This document shows, piece after piece, positions 19,009 to 27,802 of a DNA stretch of 64,000 nucleotides (the stretch's first letter is position 1; every line of letters begins with the position of its first letter). Below the pieces are notes generated by a model. It searched no databases and was not told the DNA's origin. It worked only from the letters and a program-made list of their open reading frames with translations. The position numbers and the translations under genes were made by a program. The DNA lies in NCBI GenBank assembly GCA_963763475.1, contig CAVXOR010000004.1, forward strand, positions 186,001 through 250,000, given 5' to 3'. This stretch comes from AC-32 sp963763475. GTDB lineage: Bacteria > Actinomycetota > Thermoleophilia > Gaiellales > Gaiellaceae.

Positions 19009-19944
19009 TTGACATCCACGCTGCTCCACGTGACGAACGGCGAGAGCGCCGGCAACACGCTGCGGCAGACCGCGCTCGGCGGCGCCGTGCTCTCCTGGCA
19101 GGACGTGCTCCACGAAGGACCGGTGCCCGACGTTCCGCCGGCGGAGCTGCGGGCGGTGCGGGCGCGGTTCCTGAGCGAGTGCGGTTGGGGCGCCGAGCGC
19201 TCGTTGCTGGAGTCGTTCGAGCGGCGCGACCGGCTCTTCGAGCAGGCGCTCGAGGGCGGGACCGACGTCGTCCTCTGGTTCGAGCACGATCTTTACGACC
19301 AGCTGCAGCTGCTGCAGGCACTGGTGCTCGCCGGCGACTCGCGGCTCGAGCTGATCCAGGCGGACGCGGACCTCGGGCCGCTCCCGCCGGATGGGTTGGA
19401 AGCCCTCTGGCCGCAGCGCCGGCCCGTGACGCTGCACACGCGCGCGCTCGCCAGCGAGGCGTGGGAGGCGTTCCGAGCTCCCGAGCCGACCGGGCTCGTC
19501 GAGCTGGCCGGCCACGACACTCCGTCGCTCCCCCACCTCGGTTCCGCGATGCGGCGCCTGCTGGAGGAGCTGCCCGACGCCCGGACGGGCCTGTCACGGA
19601 CGGAGCGCCAGCTGCTCGAGCCGCTGCTCCACGGGCCAAGACTGCCGTTCGAACTCTTCCTGGCAAGCCAGTCGCGCGAGGAAGCGGCGTTCCTTGGCGA
19701 CGCCTGGGCGTGGAAGCGGCTGGCGGAGCTCGTGCCGCTGGTCGAGGAGCTTCCTCCGCCGCCGCCGCCCGGCGACCCGCGTGAGTTCACCGCTACACGC
19801 GTGAGGCTGACGCAGCTCGGCCGCGGCGTGCTCGAGGGCAAGGCCGACCGCCTCGACGCGGCTCCGATCGACCGCTGGCTCGGCGGCACACATCTCGACG
19901 GGACGCAAGACTGGCGCTGGGACGGCGCCGGCGTGGTCGCTTAG
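19009..19944 (+). CDS. DUF1835 domain-containing protein
   Basis: A 311-residue protein whose N-terminus reads LLHVTNGESAGNTLRQTALG then WQDVLHEGPVPD, the signature of DUF1835 (PF08874). DVVLWFEHDLYDQLQLLQAL follows, typical of the family. The C-terminal half is a helical region rich in Leu, Arg and Glu with a polyproline stretch (ELPPPPPPGD) near residue 250. No catalytic role is established. The start is TTG, 3 nt past the dehydrogenase stop, because no ATG or GTG precedes the conserved motif. It overlaps the convergent ComB gene by 4 nt. Confidence 0.85.
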   Translation: MTSTLLHVTNGESAGNTLRQTALGGAVLSWQDVLHEGPVPDVPPAELRAVRARFLSECGWGAERSLLESFERRDRLFEQALEGGTDVVLWFEHDLYDQLQLLQALVLAGDSRLELIQADADLGPLPPDGLEALWPQRRPVTLHTRALASEAWEAFRAPEPTGLVELAGHDTPSLPHLGSAMRRLLEELPDARTGLSRTERQLLEPLLHGPRLPFELFLASQSREEAAFLGDAWAWKRLAELVPLVEELPPPPPPGDPREFTATRVRLTQLGRGVLEGKADRLDAAPIDRWLGGTHLDGTQDWRWDGAGVVA

Positions 19945-20624
19945 GCCACGACCTCCGCTGCCGAGCCGACCATCCGCGAGAAGCGCGGCACGACGTCGAG
20001 CACGCTCTCCTGCGCGCAGAAGGCGATGTCCTCCTCCAGCCCTGGCGGGCCGTAGGTGCGCGCGTTGATCCCGTCGATCGCGTTGGGAAAGCGCTCGGCC
20101 ACGAGCTCCGCCGCGATTGCCGCGTCCGTGCGATCTCCGCCGGCGAGCCTGACGATCCGGCCGGCGCAGTAGGCGTCGTCGATCGCGAACGCGCCCTTGT
20201 AGCCGGCGCAGAAGACCGAGACGTCCGTGCCCGAACCCCGCGCGTAGGCGGCCACCGCCTCGAGGTTGAGCAGCGCGCCCAGCACCACCTCGCCGCAGGA
20301 CGCGGCGGCCGTCACGATCGAGCGCGTGCCGTTGGTGGTCGAGAGGATCAGCGTCTCCGCCTGCGCCTCGCGGAACTCGCGCGGCGAGGCGCCCGCGTCG
20401 AACGCCTCGATGCGCTGGGCCTCGCGCTCGCCGCCCGTGATCGCCTCGTCGCCGAGCTCGGCCCGCAGCGCGAGCGCATCCTCGATCTCGGCGCAGCAGA
20501 GGACGCGGCGGTAGCCGGCGGCGAGCGCCTGCGCAATGGTCGAGGTCGCGCGCATCACGTCGACGACGATCCCGAGCGGTGCCGCGGCGGCCTCGGCGGG
20601 GGTGAAGGCGACGTGACAGCGCAT
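19941..20624 (-). CDS. 2-phosphosulfolactate phosphatase (ComB) family protein
   Basis: A 227-residue ComB-fold protein. Motifs: GIVVDVMRATSTIAQALAAG near residue 18, GGEREAQRIEAFDAGASPRE, LILSTTNGTRSIV, and SVFCAGYKGAFAIDDAYCAG. In methanogens ComB dephosphorylates 2-phosphosulfolactate in coenzyme M synthesis; bacterial homologues occur without that pathway, so the physiological substrate here is unknown. No sulfolactate genes are nearby. The ATG lies 30 nt from the divergent rhomboid gene. Confidence 0.88.
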   Translation of the reverse strand: MRCHVAFTPAEAAAAPLGIVVDVMRATSTIAQALAAGYRRVLCCAEIEDALALRAELGDEAITGGEREAQRIEAFDAGASPREFREAQAETLILSTTNGTRSIVTAAASCGEVVLGALLNLEAVAAYARGSGTDVSVFCAGYKGAFAIDDAYCAGRIVRLAGGDRTDAAIAAELVAERFPNAIDGINARTYGPPGLEEDIAFCAQESVLDVVPRFSRMVGSAAEVVA

Positions 20625-20654
20625 GGCCGCACTACGCTAGTCGAGGTCCCCAGC

Positions 20655-21494
20655 GTGGCCTACTGCTATCGACATCCCAACCGCGAGACGTTCGTCTCGT
20701 GCTCCGAATGCGGTCGCCCGATCTGCGCCGAGTGCATGACGCCGGCGCCGGTCGGCCAGCGCTGCCCCGAGCACTCGGGCAAGCCCCAGGGCGCCAGGCG
20801 GATCACCTCGGGGGCGCGCCGCGGCGTGTTCGAGGGCACCGGCGCGCTGATGACGAAGACGCTGATCGGCGTGAACCTGTTCGTCTACCTGATCACGGCG
20901 TTCCAGGGCGCAGGCCTGAACAACCCCGGCGGCTCGCTGTTCATCAAGTGGGTGCTGTTCGGCCCGGCCGTCGCGAACGGCGACTGGTGGCGGTTGATGA
21001 CCTCCGCGTTCCTGCACGCGAACCTGATCCACATCGGCTTCAACATGTACTTCCTCTGGTTCGCGGGCACCGCCGTCGAGCAGGCGCTCGGCCGCGGGCG
21101 CTTCCTGTTGATCTACTTCGTCTCAGCCTTGTCCGGCTCGGCCGGCGCGCTCGTGCTGACGCCGAACGCCTTCACGGTCGGCGCCTCGGGCGCGATCTTC
21201 GGGATCCTCGGCGCGGCGCTCGTGCTCGAGCGGCAGCGGAACTACGTGCTCGGCGGCTCGGCGCTCGGGCTGATCGTGATCAACCTGATCCTCAGCTTCG
21301 CGCTCTCGAACGTCTCGATCGGCGGGCACATCGGCGGCCTGATCGGCGGCGTGCTCTGCGCGCTCGTGCTCTCGGACTTCGGCCGCAGCCACGCTGCCTA
21401 CAGCCGCGTCGGCGTATGGGCAATCGCCGGCGTGCTCGCGATCGGGCTCGCCAGCATCGCCGTGGCCTACTTCAAGGTCCGCGGCTACGCCTGA
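20655..21494 (+). CDS. Rhomboid family intramembrane serine protease with N-terminal B-box zinc finger
   Basis: A 279-residue protein. Residues 3–40 form a B-box-type zinc finger (CYRHPNRETFVSCSECGRPI, then CAECM and CPEH). Six or seven membrane helices follow from about residue 68. The rhomboid dyad is Ser178 in GASGAIFG and His225 in GGHIGGLIGG; the oxyanion-region Asn is in HIGFNMYFLW. It should cleave transmembrane substrates; substrates are unknown. The GTG start was chosen because GAGGT lies 7 nt upstream and the zinc finger begins at once. Confidence 0.93.
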   Translation: MAYCYRHPNRETFVSCSECGRPICAECMTPAPVGQRCPEHSGKPQGARRITSGARRGVFEGTGALMTKTLIGVNLFVYLITAFQGAGLNNPGGSLFIKWVLFGPAVANGDWWRLMTSAFLHANLIHIGFNMYFLWFAGTAVEQALGRGRFLLIYFVSALSGSAGALVLTPNAFTVGASGAIFGILGAALVLERQRNYVLGGSALGLIVINLILSFALSNVSIGGHIGGLIGGVLCALVLSDFGRSHAAYSRVGVWAIAGVLAIGLASIAVAYFKVRGYA

Positions 21495-21551
21495 GGCATC
21501 GCTTGCGATGCCGACCGTAGAGGCCGTGCCGACTTTGCCGGCTCGGCCGTC

Positions 21552-22010
21552 TCAGCCGGAACGTTCGACCGAGTAGACCCGGTCGAGCTTGTCCTTGAAG
21601 GCCTTGTCGGTGCCGAGGCCCCCGTCGACGACGTCGGCGAAGCCGTCCCACGTGAAGAAGGTGTCGTTGCCCGCGCCGCCGTAGATCCGGTCGCGGCCGT
21701 GGTCGCCCTGGAGCTTGTCGTTCCCGGCCCCGCCGAAGAGGACGTCGTTCCCGTTGCCGCCGTTCAGCAGGTCGACGCCCGAGCCGCCCTTGAGCACGTC
21801 GTTGCTGTCGTTGCCGTCGAGCACGTCGTTGCCGCCGAGCCCGCAGATCACGTCGTGGTGGGTCGTGCCGAAGAGCAGGTCAGGCCCAGGCGTGCCGACG
21901 ATCGTGCAGGCGCCGGCGGGCGCCGTGGCGTGCGCGCCCCGGACGAGAAAGAGCGAGACGGTCAGGAACATGACGGCCGTGGCCTTGATTCGAGACTCCT
22001 GAGGATTCAC
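21552..22010 (-). CDS. Small secreted RTX-type calcium-binding repeat protein
   Basis: A 152-residue protein. The N-terminus has basic residues then a hydrophobic stretch (ATAVMFLTVSLFLVRGAHA), a probable signal peptide. From about residue 45 there are four to five RTX nonapeptide-like repeats: GGNDVLDGNDSNDVLKGG, GGNGNDVLFGGAGNDKL and RIYGGAGNDTF. Such repeats bind Ca and fold into a β-roll. No enzyme or toxin domain is attached, so a surface or scaffold role is inferred. AGGAGG lies 10 nt upstream of the GTG. The preceding gene on this strand encodes a lipoprotein. Confidence 0.87.
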   Translation of the reverse strand: MNPQESRIKATAVMFLTVSLFLVRGAHATAPAGACTIVGTPGPDLLFGTTHHDVICGLGGNDVLDGNDSNDVLKGGSGVDLLNGGNGNDVLFGGAGNDKLQGDHGRDRIYGGAGNDTFFTWDGFADVVDGGLGTDKAFKDKLDRVYSVERSG

Positions 22011-22081
22011 GCGAGCGGCACCTCCTGGAACGGGTGGCGTGCCGCACCGCCCTGATGGCGGTGAGATCGGCAGAAACGCCA

Positions 22082-22117
22082 CGAGCCGCGATCCCCCGAC
22101 AGAGGAATCGCGGCTCG
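22082..22117 (-). terminator. Hairpin after the lipoprotein gene
   Basis: A perfect 11-bp stem (CGAGCCGCGAT/ATCGCGGCTCG) with a 14-nt loop, about 20 nt past the lipoprotein stop and upstream of the RTX gene. No T-run follows on either strand. It probably ends or protects the lipoprotein transcript. Confidence 0.55.
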
Positions 22118-22136
22118 CAAGTGTTCCGCCGGGCGC

Positions 22137-22568
22137 TTACGCGGGGCGGTTCGTGATGTGCACGTAGATCTTGTCGCCGCCGCAGTCGTCCCGGAGCGCG
22201 ACCTGGCCGCTTCGGCCCTCGCCCTTCCAGGAGACCTCGGAATCGTGCTCCTCCAGTTCCTCGAACAGGACCTGGTAGCCGGCGGCCTTGAACTCCTTCA
22301 CGTACTCGTCGTGCGCTTCCTCCAGGTCGCCCTCCCAGTAGCCCTCGACGACCTCGGTGGGCCCCTGCGTCGACTGCTTCGTGAGGGTCGTCTCCTCGAC
22401 CATCGGGAAGCTCGCCGGCAGGTTCGGCGTGCCCGAGAGCGGCGAGCCGTCGCAGGCCGCCTGTGCCTGGGGGTTCGGGGCCTCCGACTCCTCGTCTCCC
22501 CCGCCCCCGCAGCCGGCAACGCCGAACGCGAGCGCCGCAAGCGCGCAAACCAGTGCGGCCTGCCTCAT
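22137..22568 (-). CDS. Putative lipoprotein
   Basis: A 143-residue protein with a lipobox: MRQAALVCALAALAFGVAGC, followed by a Gly/Glu/Asp-rich linker. The mature domain has the pattern GTPNLPASFPMVEETTLTKQ and a C-terminal GQVALRDDCGGDKIYVHIT; two Cys (near 39 and 128) could form a disulfide. I do not recognise the domain. The ribosome site AGGAA is 8 nt upstream of the ATG. It is expected to be anchored on the outer face of the cytoplasmic membrane. Confidence 0.82.
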   Translation of the reverse strand: MRQAALVCALAALAFGVAGCGGGGDEESEAPNPQAQAACDGSPLSGTPNLPASFPMVEETTLTKQSTQGPTEVVEGYWEGDLEEAHDEYVKEFKAAGYQVLFEELEEHDSEVSWKGEGRSGQVALRDDCGGDKIYVHITNRPA

Positions 22569-22610
22569 TGACGTTCCTTTCCGAGATCCCCGCGCGGGAG
22601 CCTAACCGGC

Positions 22611-25223
22611 TCAGCCGCCGGCCGCGACGGCCTCGACCCCGGACTCCGTCAGCGCGGCCTGCGCCGCGGCGAGCCGGGCGAGCGGCACGCGGTAGGGCGA
22701 GCAGCTGACGTAGTCGAGCCCGAGGCGATGGCAGAAGGCAACCGAGTCGGGCTCACCGCCGTGCTCGCCGCAGATGCCGAGCTTGAGGTCCTCCTTGGCG
22801 CCGCGGCCGCGCTCGACGGCGATGTGCATCAGGTCGCCGACGCCGCTCTGGTCGAGCGTCTCGAAGGGGTTGCGCTCCAGCACCCCGTCCTCGAGGTACC
22901 GGGTCAGGAACTTGCCCTCCGCGTCGTCGCGCGAGAAGCCGAGCGCCGTCTGCGTGAGGTCGTTCGTGCCGAAGGAGAAGAAGTCGGCGTACTCGGCGAT
23001 CTCGTCGGCGCGGATGCACGCGCGCGGGAGCTCGATCATCGTTCCGACCAGGTACTCGACGGAGTCGCTCTCCTCCTGCGCGGTCGCGATCGTGGTCGAG
23101 CGGAGGCGGTGCAGCTCCTCGGCGAAGCCGACCAGCGGGTGCATGATCTCGACGAGCGGCGCCTCGCCCGTGCGCTCCTCGACCGCTGCGGCGGCGCGGA
23201 TGATCGCGCGCACCTGCATCTCGTAGATCTCCGGCCAGAGCAGGCCGAGCCGGCAGCCACGCGTCCCGAGCATCGGGTTCGACTCCTGCAGGGCCTTGAT
23301 CCGCTCGCGCATCCGCTCGTCCTTCGCCTCCTCGAGCGGCGGCAGGAACTCGTGCAGCGGCGGGTCGAGCAGCCGGATCGTCACCGGCAGGCCCGCCATC
23401 GCCTCGAAGATCCCCTCGAAATCGGCCTGCTGGTGCGGCAACAGCTTCTCGAGCGCGACCCGGCGCTCGTCCTCGCCCGAGGCCATGATCATCTCGCGCA
23501 CGACCGGCAGGCGGTCCTCGGCCATGAACATGTGCTCGGTGCGGCAGAGGCCGATCCCCTGCGCGCCGAACTCACGGGCCTTGACGGCGTCGTCGGGGGT
23601 GTCGGCATTGGCGCGCACCTTCAGGCGGCGCAGCTCGTCGGCCCAGCCGAGGATCGTCTCGAAGTCCTCGTTGATCTGCGGCGGCACGAGCAGCACCTGG
23701 CCGATCACGACGCGGCCGGTGCCGCCGTCGATCGTGAGCGTGTCGCCCTCCGCGAGCTGCTGCCCGCCGATGGTGAGCGTCCGCTGGTCGAGGTCGATCG
23801 TCAGCTCCTCGCAGCCGGCCACGCACGGCTTGCCCATCCCGCGCGCGACCACGGCCGCGTGCGAGGTCATGCCGCCGTGGGCGGTGAGGATCCCGGCCGC
23901 CTGGATCAGGCCGTGGATGTCGTCGGGGGTCGTCTCCCAGCGGACGAGAATCACGCTCTCGCCCGCCTTGCCGCGCTCCTCGGCGGTGTCGGCGTCGAGC
24001 ACTACCGCGCCGCAGGCCGCGCCCGGTGAGGCGTTCAGTCCACGGGCGGCGACCTCGAGCTCGGCCGAGGGGTCGATCATCGGGTGCAAGAGCTGGTCGA
24101 GCTGCGCGGGGTCGATCCTGGCGACGGCCTCCTCGCGTGAGATCAGGTCTTCTTCGACCATCGAGACTGCCGCCTTCAAGGCCGCGGCCGCGGTGCGCTT
24201 GGCCGAGCGCGTCTGCAGCAGGTAGAGCCGACCCTCCTCGACCGTGAACTCGATGTCCTGCACGTCCTTGTAGTGCTCCTCGAGCCGCCGCATGGTGTCG
24301 GTCAGCTGGCCGAACGCCTCCGGCAGCTGCTTCTCCATCGAGGCCAGCGGATCGGGCGTGCGGATCCCGGCGACCACGTCTTCGCCCTGCGCGTCGGCGA
24401 GGAACTCGCCGTACAGGCCCTGCTCGCCGGTGGACGGGTCGCGCGTGAAGGCAACGCCCGTGCCCGAGCCGTCGCCCTTGTTGCCGAAGACCATCTCGAC
24501 CACGTTGACCGCGGTGCCGAGGTCGTCGGGGATCCGGTGCGCGCGGCGGTAGACCTGCGCCCGCGGCGTGTCCCACGACTCGAAGACGGCGCGCACGGCC
24601 CGGGCGAGCTGGTCGCGCGCGTCCTGCGGGAACGGCGCGCTGGTTTCCTCCTGGTAGATCCCCTTGTAGATCTCGACCAGCTCGCGCAGGTCGTTCGCGT
24701 CGAGCTCGACGTCCTGCTGGACATCGCGCTCCGACTTCAGGTCGCTGAGCGCCTGCTCGAAGCGATGCGCGTCGACGCCCTCGACGACCTCGCCGTACAT
24801 CTGGATCAGGCGGCGGTACGAGTCGTAGGCGAAGCGCGGGTTGCCGGTGCTCGAGGCGAGCCCCTCGACCGCTTCGTCGTTCAGGCCGAGGTTGAGGATC
24901 GTGTCCATCATCCCGGGCATCGAGACCGCGGCGCCCGACCGGACCGAGACGAGCAGCGGGTTCTTGGGATCGCCGAAGCGCTTGCCCGACTGCTGCTCGA
25001 GGATGTCGATGTGCCGCTCGATCTCCTCGGACAAGCCGTCCGGGAGCTCCTGCCCGTTCGCCATGTAGGCACGGCAGGCGTCGGTCGTGATCGTGAAGCC
25101 CGACGGGACGGGCACGCCGAGCTGCGTCATCTCGGCGAGGCCGACGCCTTTGCCGCCGAGCAGCTCACGGCCGCCCTCGGAAGGCTCGTCGAAGCCGTAG
25201 ACGTAACGCCCGTTTCCTCGCAT
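22611..25223 (-). CDS. ppdK: Pyruvate, phosphate dikinase
   Basis: An 870-residue PPDK, normal length. It interconverts pyruvate, ATP and phosphate with PEP, AMP and pyrophosphate. The N-terminal ATP-grasp half shows GGKGVGLAEMTQLGVPVPSG and GNKGDGSGTGVAFTRDPSTG. The central swivelling domain has the phospho-histidine loop LTAHGGMTSHAAVVARGMGK. The C-terminal TIM barrel has RTEHMFMAEDR, FFSFGTNDLTQTALGFSRDD and the catalytic Cys in LGICGEHGGEP. The Thr next to the His is the site modified by the regulatory kinase whose gene lies about 2.7 kb further along. The start MRGNGRYVYGF is typical. Confidence 0.96.
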   Translation of the reverse strand: MRGNGRYVYGFDEPSEGGRELLGGKGVGLAEMTQLGVPVPSGFTITTDACRAYMANGQELPDGLSEEIERHIDILEQQSGKRFGDPKNPLLVSVRSGAAVSMPGMMDTILNLGLNDEAVEGLASSTGNPRFAYDSYRRLIQMYGEVVEGVDAHRFEQALSDLKSERDVQQDVELDANDLRELVEIYKGIYQEETSAPFPQDARDQLARAVRAVFESWDTPRAQVYRRAHRIPDDLGTAVNVVEMVFGNKGDGSGTGVAFTRDPSTGEQGLYGEFLADAQGEDVVAGIRTPDPLASMEKQLPEAFGQLTDTMRRLEEHYKDVQDIEFTVEEGRLYLLQTRSAKRTAAAALKAAVSMVEEDLISREEAVARIDPAQLDQLLHPMIDPSAELEVAARGLNASPGAACGAVVLDADTAEERGKAGESVILVRWETTPDDIHGLIQAAGILTAHGGMTSHAAVVARGMGKPCVAGCEELTIDLDQRTLTIGGQQLAEGDTLTIDGGTGRVVIGQVLLVPPQINEDFETILGWADELRRLKVRANADTPDDAVKAREFGAQGIGLCRTEHMFMAEDRLPVVREMIMASGEDERRVALEKLLPHQQADFEGIFEAMAGLPVTIRLLDPPLHEFLPPLEEAKDERMRERIKALQESNPMLGTRGCRLGLLWPEIYEMQVRAIIRAAAAVEERTGEAPLVEIMHPLVGFAEELHRLRSTTIATAQEESDSVEYLVGTMIELPRACIRADEIAEYADFFSFGTNDLTQTALGFSRDDAEGKFLTRYLEDGVLERNPFETLDQSGVGDLMHIAVERGRGAKEDLKLGICGEHGGEPDSVAFCHRLGLDYVSCSPYRVPLARLAAAQAALTESGVEAVAAGG

Positions 25224-25254
25224 TGCGAGAAATCTTCCCACAGCGGCTTCAGCG

Positions 25255-25260
25255 TAAGCT
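25255..25260 (+). promoter_or_regulatory. Putative −10 element, leaderless arrangement
   Basis: TAAGCT lies 6 nt upstream of the second of two tandem GTG codons of the following gene, placing the expected transcript start at that codon. Confidence 0.35.
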
Positions 25261-25266
25261 CAAGTG

Positions 25267-26253
25267 GTGAAGCGCCTGTTCCTCCTGGCTCTCGCAGCGT
25301 TCCTGGTCAGCGCGTCGGCCGGCACGGGCGGCACGACCGCGCCGAGCCGGATCGCGTTCGGGCGCGACCTCGGTGGGCTCAGCGGCGACCTGACCAGCAT
25401 CTACACCATTCGACCCGACGGCAGCGGCTTGCGGCGCGTGACGGTGCCTCCGACGCGCCAGGCCCTCGGCGGCGACTCCGGGCCGGTCTGGGCGCCCGGC
25501 GGCCGGAGCCTCGTCTTCGAGCGGAACCTGCCCTACTGGGGCGCCGACCGGATGCGCCTGGTGGCGGTTTCGGCGCGCGGCGGCGCGGCCCGTCAGCTGA
25601 CGACGGGCCCGTTCGACGCGATGCCCTCCTTCTCGCCGGACGGTCACCGGATCGCGTTCACGCGCGTGGTGCAGTCCGTCGTCGCGCCGACGGCCTCGCT
25701 CTTCACCGTGGACGGCGGCGGCCGGCACCTGAAGCCGCTGCTCGCCGACGGGATCGACCTCTCGGCGGCCTGGTCGCCCGACGGGCGGACGATCGCCTTC
25801 TCGCGGCTCGAGTCGACGAGCAGGCCGCTCCGCGAGGCCACGCTCTACCTGGCCGACGCGGACGGCTCGCACGTGCGCAGCCTCGGAACCGCACCGGTGC
25901 ACGGCGTCTCGCCGGCCTGGTCGCCCGACGGCGCGCGGCTGGCGTTCGTCTCCTTCGACGACGCGAATGCTCCCACCTGTCCAGCAGCCTCATGCCCACC
26001 GAGCGGCGAGCTCTATTTGATCGGAGCCGACGGCAGCGACCTGCGGCGGCTCACTCGCAGCAAGGCCGACGACGAGCATCCGAGCTGGTCGCCGGACGGC
26101 TCGCGGATCGCGTTTGCGAGCGGCTTCGACGTGCGCAGCCAGGGCCATGCGCCCTGGCTGATGGTGATCCGCGCCTCGGGCGGCCGGGCTACGCGGATCG
26201 GGCGCGTGAGCGGCGTGCTCGACCCGTCGTGGAGCCCCGCAGGCGTTCGCTAG
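25267..26253 (+). CDS. TolB-like β-propeller protein, secreted
   Basis: About 328 residues. A signal peptide is evident (KRLFLLALAAFLVSASAG). The rest is a series of PD40/WD40-like repeats with the typical blade motif: FDAMPSFSPDGHRIAF, LSAAWSPDGRTIAFSR, VSPAWSPDGARLAFVS, EHPSWSPDGSRIAFAS and DPSWSPAG. It resembles the propeller half of TolB or of DPP-IV-like proteins, without a peptidase domain. A binding role outside the membrane is inferred. Two tandem GTG codons can serve as start; the second suits the −10 spacing. Confidence 0.87.
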   Translation: MKRLFLLALAAFLVSASAGTGGTTAPSRIAFGRDLGGLSGDLTSIYTIRPDGSGLRRVTVPPTRQALGGDSGPVWAPGGRSLVFERNLPYWGADRMRLVAVSARGGAARQLTTGPFDAMPSFSPDGHRIAFTRVVQSVVAPTASLFTVDGGGRHLKPLLADGIDLSAAWSPDGRTIAFSRLESTSRPLREATLYLADADGSHVRSLGTAPVHGVSPAWSPDGARLAFVSFDDANAPTCPAASCPPSGELYLIGADGSDLRRLTRSKADDEHPSWSPDGSRIAFASGFDVRSQGHAPWLMVIRASGGRATRIGRVSGVLDPSWSPAGVR

Positions 26254-26256
26254 GGT
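26251..26256 (+). promoter_or_regulatory. Putative −10 element, leaderless arrangement
   Basis: TAGGGT overlaps the stop of the propeller gene and ends 6 nt before the GTG of the dioxygenase gene. Confidence 0.3.
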
Positions 26257-26262
26257 GGCCGC

Positions 26263-27189
26263 GTGAAGCTCGAAGGCGTCCACCATGTCACCGCGATCAC
26301 GGGCGACGCCCCTCGGAACGTCGACTTCTACGCGCGCGTCCTCGGCCTCCGCCTCGTCAAGAAGAGCGTCAACCAGGACGACCCGACCGTCTACCACCTC
26401 TTCTACGGCGACGATGAGGGCGCGCCGGGCAACGACATCACCTTCTTCGAGTACCCGGGCGCGCGGCAGGGCAAGGCCGGCGCCGGGATGGTGCACACGG
26501 TCGGCTGGCGCGTGGCCTCGCCCGAGGCAATCGACTTCTGGGAGAGCCGCCTGGCCGACGAGGGCATCGTCGGCGAGCGCTACGAGGACGGCCGCCTCGC
26601 CTTTCGCGACCCCGAGGGCCTGCGGCACATCCTGATCCCCGGCGAGAGCCCGGACGAGCCGCTGATAGCCGACCATCCCGAGGTCCCGAAGGAGCTCGCG
26701 CTGCAGGGCTTCAACGGCGTCCGTGCGTACGCCCACGATCCCGAGCAGAGCCGCCGCTTCCTCGAGGAGACGCTCGAGTTCGAGCCGCACGGCGAAGCGG
26801 GCTGGGAGGCGCGCGGAGGGCAACGCGGAGGGTTCTACTTCTACGACCAGAGCGACGAGCGCGGCGTCCCGGGGGCAGGCACGGTGCACCACGTCGCCTG
26901 GGCCTCACCCATGGACGACCACGAGGCCTGGCAGCGGCGCGTGGCGGAGAGCGGCGCCTCCCCCACGCCCGTGATCGACCGCTTCTACTTCAAGTCGATC
27001 TACTTCCGCGAGCCGAGCGGCGTGCTCTTCGAGATCGCCACCATCGGCCCCGGCTTCACCGCCGACGAGCCGCTGGAGACGCTCGGCGAGAAGCTCTCCC
27101 TGCCGCCGAACTACGAGCATCTGCGCGACCGGCTGGAGGGCGTCCTGACGCCGCTGCCGGACCTGCGCGCGCTTCGCGCCGGCAAGTGA
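26263..27189 (+). CDS. VOC-family ring-cleaving dioxygenase (MhqO-like)
   Basis: A 308-residue protein with two vicinal-oxygen-chelate modules. The first starts GVHHVTAITGDAPRNVDFYA (metal His) and the second near FNGVRAYAHDPEQSRRFLEE, with GTVHHVAWASPMDD and SIYFREPSGVLFEIATIGPG (metal Glu). The C-terminal GEKLSLPPNYEHLRDRLEGV is shared with quinone-responsive ring-cleaving dioxygenases such as MhqO. It overlaps the following hydrolase gene by 4 nt; the MhqO–MhqD (dioxygenase–esterase) pairing is known from Bacillus quinone detoxification, and the same pairing is inferred here. Confidence 0.9.
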   Translation: MKLEGVHHVTAITGDAPRNVDFYARVLGLRLVKKSVNQDDPTVYHLFYGDDEGAPGNDITFFEYPGARQGKAGAGMVHTVGWRVASPEAIDFWESRLADEGIVGERYEDGRLAFRDPEGLRHILIPGESPDEPLIADHPEVPKELALQGFNGVRAYAHDPEQSRRFLEETLEFEPHGEAGWEARGGQRGGFYFYDQSDERGVPGAGTVHHVAWASPMDDHEAWQRRVAESGASPTPVIDRFYFKSIYFREPSGVLFEIATIGPGFTADEPLETLGEKLSLPPNYEHLRDRLEGVLTPLPDLRALRAGK

Positions 27190-27802
27190 CGATCAGTCAC
27201 CTGGAGCGGCCCGCCGCGGGCGAGCCGGCGGGACTGCTCGTCCTCTTTCACGGGCGCGGTGCCGACGAGCGTGATCTGTTTCCGCTGCTCGACCTGCTCG
27301 ACCCGGAGCGTCGGCTGCTCGGCGTCACGCCGCGCGGGCCACTGTCTCTGCCGCCCGGCGGCGCGCACTGGTACGCCTTCCAGCAGGTCGGCTACCCCGA
27401 TCCGGCGAGCTTCTTCGAGACCTACGCGGCAGTCACGGAGTGGCTCGACGGCTTCGACTTCGAGCACGTCGTGCTGGGCGGCTTCTCGCAGGGCGCGGTC
27501 ATGACCTACGCGCTCGGGCTCGGCAGCGGGCGGCCGCGGCCGGCGGCCATGGTCGCGCTGAGCGGCTTCATGCCCACCGTGCCGGGCTTCGAGCTCTCGC
27601 TGGAGCCGCCGCTACCGCCGCGGCGATCGGCCACGGCACCTTCGACAACGTGATCTCGGTCGAGTTCAGCCGTAGCGCGCGCGAGACGCTCGAGGCCGCG
27701 GGAGCCGAGGTTCTCTACCGCGAGTACCCGCTCCCGCACGCGGTCGACCCACGCTACCTCGAAGAGCTCGCGCCCTGGCTCGCGTCGAAGCTACCTACTT
27801 GA
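27186..27802 (+). pseudogene. Phospholipase/carboxylesterase family (MhqD-like) α/β-hydrolase with one frameshift
   Basis: Two frames joined near 27615 give about 205 residues of an esterase of the YpfH/MhqD type. The oxyanion region is LLVLFHGRGADERDLFPLLD, the nucleophile elbow GGFSQGAVMTYALGL, the catalytic Asp GHGTFDNVI and the His LPHAVDPRYLEELAPWL. Every catalytic residue is present, and only one base must be added or removed in the GC-rich stretch around CCGCCGCGGCG. A sequencing or assembly slip is more likely than real loss. The GTG overlaps the dioxygenase stop (GTGA). Confidence 0.8.

Noticed and set aside
21552..22010. RTX repeat protein as a toxin
   Set aside because: No lipase, protease or pore-forming domain, no type I secretion genes nearby, and only about 150 residues.
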